A stretch of 6,667 nucleotides of DNA from assembly GCA_009780795.1 (NCBI GenBank), contig WQZJ01000062.1, forward strand, positions 1-6,667. The letters run 5' to 3'. The stretch is from Methanomassiliicoccaceae archaeon (lineage in GTDB: Archaea > Thermoplasmatota > Thermoplasmata > Methanomassiliicoccales > Methanomethylophilaceae). Made by a program: the position numbers and the translations under genes. Shown here piece by piece: positions 5,800 to 6,667 of this stretch (the first letter of the stretch is position 1; the number at the start of each line of letters is the position of its first letter). The notes under the pieces are model-generated. The model searched no databases, was not told the DNA's origin, and saw only the letters and a program-made list of their open reading frames with translations.

Positions 5800-6642
5800 A
5801 TGAAGTACGCATTCTTCCTCGGGTGCATAGCTCCGTTGAGATACCCCGGTATCGAAAAGTCAACGAGAGAAGTGTTCAAGGCATTGGGCGTCGAACTCGT
5901 TGATCTGAAGGACGCAAGCTGCTGTCCCGCTCCCGGTGTCATCAAATCGTTCAGCAAGACGACATGGTTGGCAGCCGCAGCAAGGAACCTCGCACTCGCA
6001 GAGAAAGCAGGTCTTGACATCGTAACGATATGCAACGGCTGTTACGGCTCACTGTTCGACGCCGCTCACGAGTTACATGAGGACAAGAAGCTTCTCGACG
6101 AAGTGAACAAGACACTTGGTGAGATAGGTCTCAAGTACAGCGGTAACACCAAGGTGAAACATTTTGCTGAGGTATTACACAGAGAGGTCGGTATCGATGC
6201 GATAAAAGCAGCAGTGAAGAGACCGCTCGAGTACAAGGTCGCAACATTCTACGGATGTCACTTCCTTAAACCGAGCAACATAAAGCACTTGGACGATCCG
6301 GAGAACCCGAAGCTTCTCGACGAGCTTATCGAAGCAGTGGGCGCTAAGAGCATGCCACGTCAGCAGAAGATGATGTGCTGCGGAGCCGGCGGCGGTCTGA
6401 GATCGCAGTTCGGTGAAACGGCGCTGAAGTTCACCAAGACGAACTTAGAGAACATCAAAGCGTCCGGCGCTGAGATGATCGTCGACGTATGTCCTTTCTG
6501 TCACCTGCAGTTCGATGCGGGCCAGAAGGAACTCGGATTCGATCTTTCGGTGCTGCATCTTGCGCAGCTCTATGGCATAGCGATGGGCATGGAAGCGAAG
6601 GACCTCGGTATCAACGTTCACGTGACACCGGTCAAACTGTAA
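5800..6642 (+). CDS. hdrB: Heterodisulfide reductase subunit B (catalytic CCG-domain subunit)
   Basis: 280 residues. HdrB holds the two noncubane [4Fe-4S] clusters that cleave and reduce the CoM-S-S-CoB heterodisulfide. Both CCG domains are complete. The first uses Cys9 (FFLGCIAP), Cys41-Cys42 (ASCCPAPG) and Cys78/Cys81 (ICNGCYGS). The second uses Cys153 (FYGCHFLKP), Cys193-Cys194 (MMCCGAGGG) and Cys231/Cys234 (VCPFCHLQ). All ten ligand cysteines are present, and the first domain has CCP in place of CCG, as is usual in HdrB. The length is close to the family norm (about 290). No extra N-terminal HdrC fusion is present, so this is the HdrABC type rather than HdrD. ATG directly follows the hdrC stop. 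It ends with TAA before a short hairpin. Confidence 0.96.
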   Translation: MKYAFFLGCIAPLRYPGIEKSTREVFKALGVELVDLKDASCCPAPGVIKSFSKTTWLAAAARNLALAEKAGLDIVTICNGCYGSLFDAAHELHEDKKLLDEVNKTLGEIGLKYSGNTKVKHFAEVLHREVGIDAIKAAVKRPLEYKVATFYGCHFLKPSNIKHLDDPENPKLLDELIEAVGAKSMPRQQKMMCCGAGGGLRSQFGETALKFTKTNLENIKASGAEMIVDVCPFCHLQFDAGQKELGFDLSVLHLAQLYGIAMGMEAKDLGINVHVTPVKL

Positions 6643-6649
6643 AACAAAC

Positions 6650-6667
6650 GGGGCGCAAGCCCCCTCT
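6650..6667 (+). terminator. Possible hairpin terminator downstream of hdrB
   Basis: GGGGC and GCCCC form a perfect 5-bp stem closed by a GCAA (GNRA-type) tetraloop at 6650-6663, starting 7 bases after the hdrB stop. Pyrimidine-rich CTCT begins right after, but the window ends before any T-tract can be seen. It could be a terminator or a stabilising 3' hairpin for the hdrCB message. Confidence 0.45.

Overview
The window looks like chromosome from a hydrogenotrophic methanogenic archaeon. The best evidence is the hdrC-hdrB pair (heterodisulfide reductase iron-sulfur subunits) at the right end, supported by a [NiFe]-hydrogenase maturation protease, a pyruvoyl-dependent arginine decarboxylase and a PAC2-family proteasome-assembly protein. 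Archaeal TATA-like boxes about 25 bases upstream of start codons that lack Shine-Dalgarno sequences (leaderless genes), and frequent ATA and AGG codons, fit this. The overall feel is of a Methanomassiliicoccales/Thermoplasmata-type methanogen, but that placement is an inference from style and gene set, not a database match.

Layout. (1) At 1-477 (+) is the 3' end of a multi-pass membrane protein cut by the window edge. (2) At 479-2538 (-) is a tight four-gene operon, read right to left: PAC2 protein, SdpI-family membrane protein, pyruvoyl-dependent arginine decarboxylase, and a small zinc-ribbon protein. The gaps between these genes are 4, 15 and 1 bases. (3) A 55-bp divergent promoter region at 2539-2593 separates it from an M16-family zinc protease at 2594-3862 (+). 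(4) A hydrogenase maturation protease at 3847-4338 (-) converges on the M16 gene and overlaps it by 16 bp. (5) An 87-bp divergent promoter region at 4339-4425 precedes a ModE/LysR-like regulator at 4426-5220 (+). (6) An 84-bp promoter region precedes hdrC (5305-5799) and hdrB (5800-6642), which abut exactly, followed by a short hairpin that is probably a terminator.

How the genes fit together. The right half looks like an energy-metabolism neighbourhood. HdrC and HdrB form the electron-wire and CoM-S-S-CoB-reducing parts of the cytoplasmic Hdr complex. The maturation protease would process the large subunit of the hydrogenase that feeds Hdr. The regulator between them is the obvious candidate to control one or both. 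The left half mixes proteostasis (a PAC2 protein ending in a proteasome-docking type Leu-Tyr-Gly tail, facing an M16 protease) with agmatine production. No RNA genes, CRISPR arrays, insertion sequences or recognisable mobile elements were seen. There is no gene-free stretch of 300 bases; coding density is very high. Three start codons were moved inward from the longest open frame (PAC2, maturation protease, regulator) because the shorter starts fit both the protein families and the promoter spacing.
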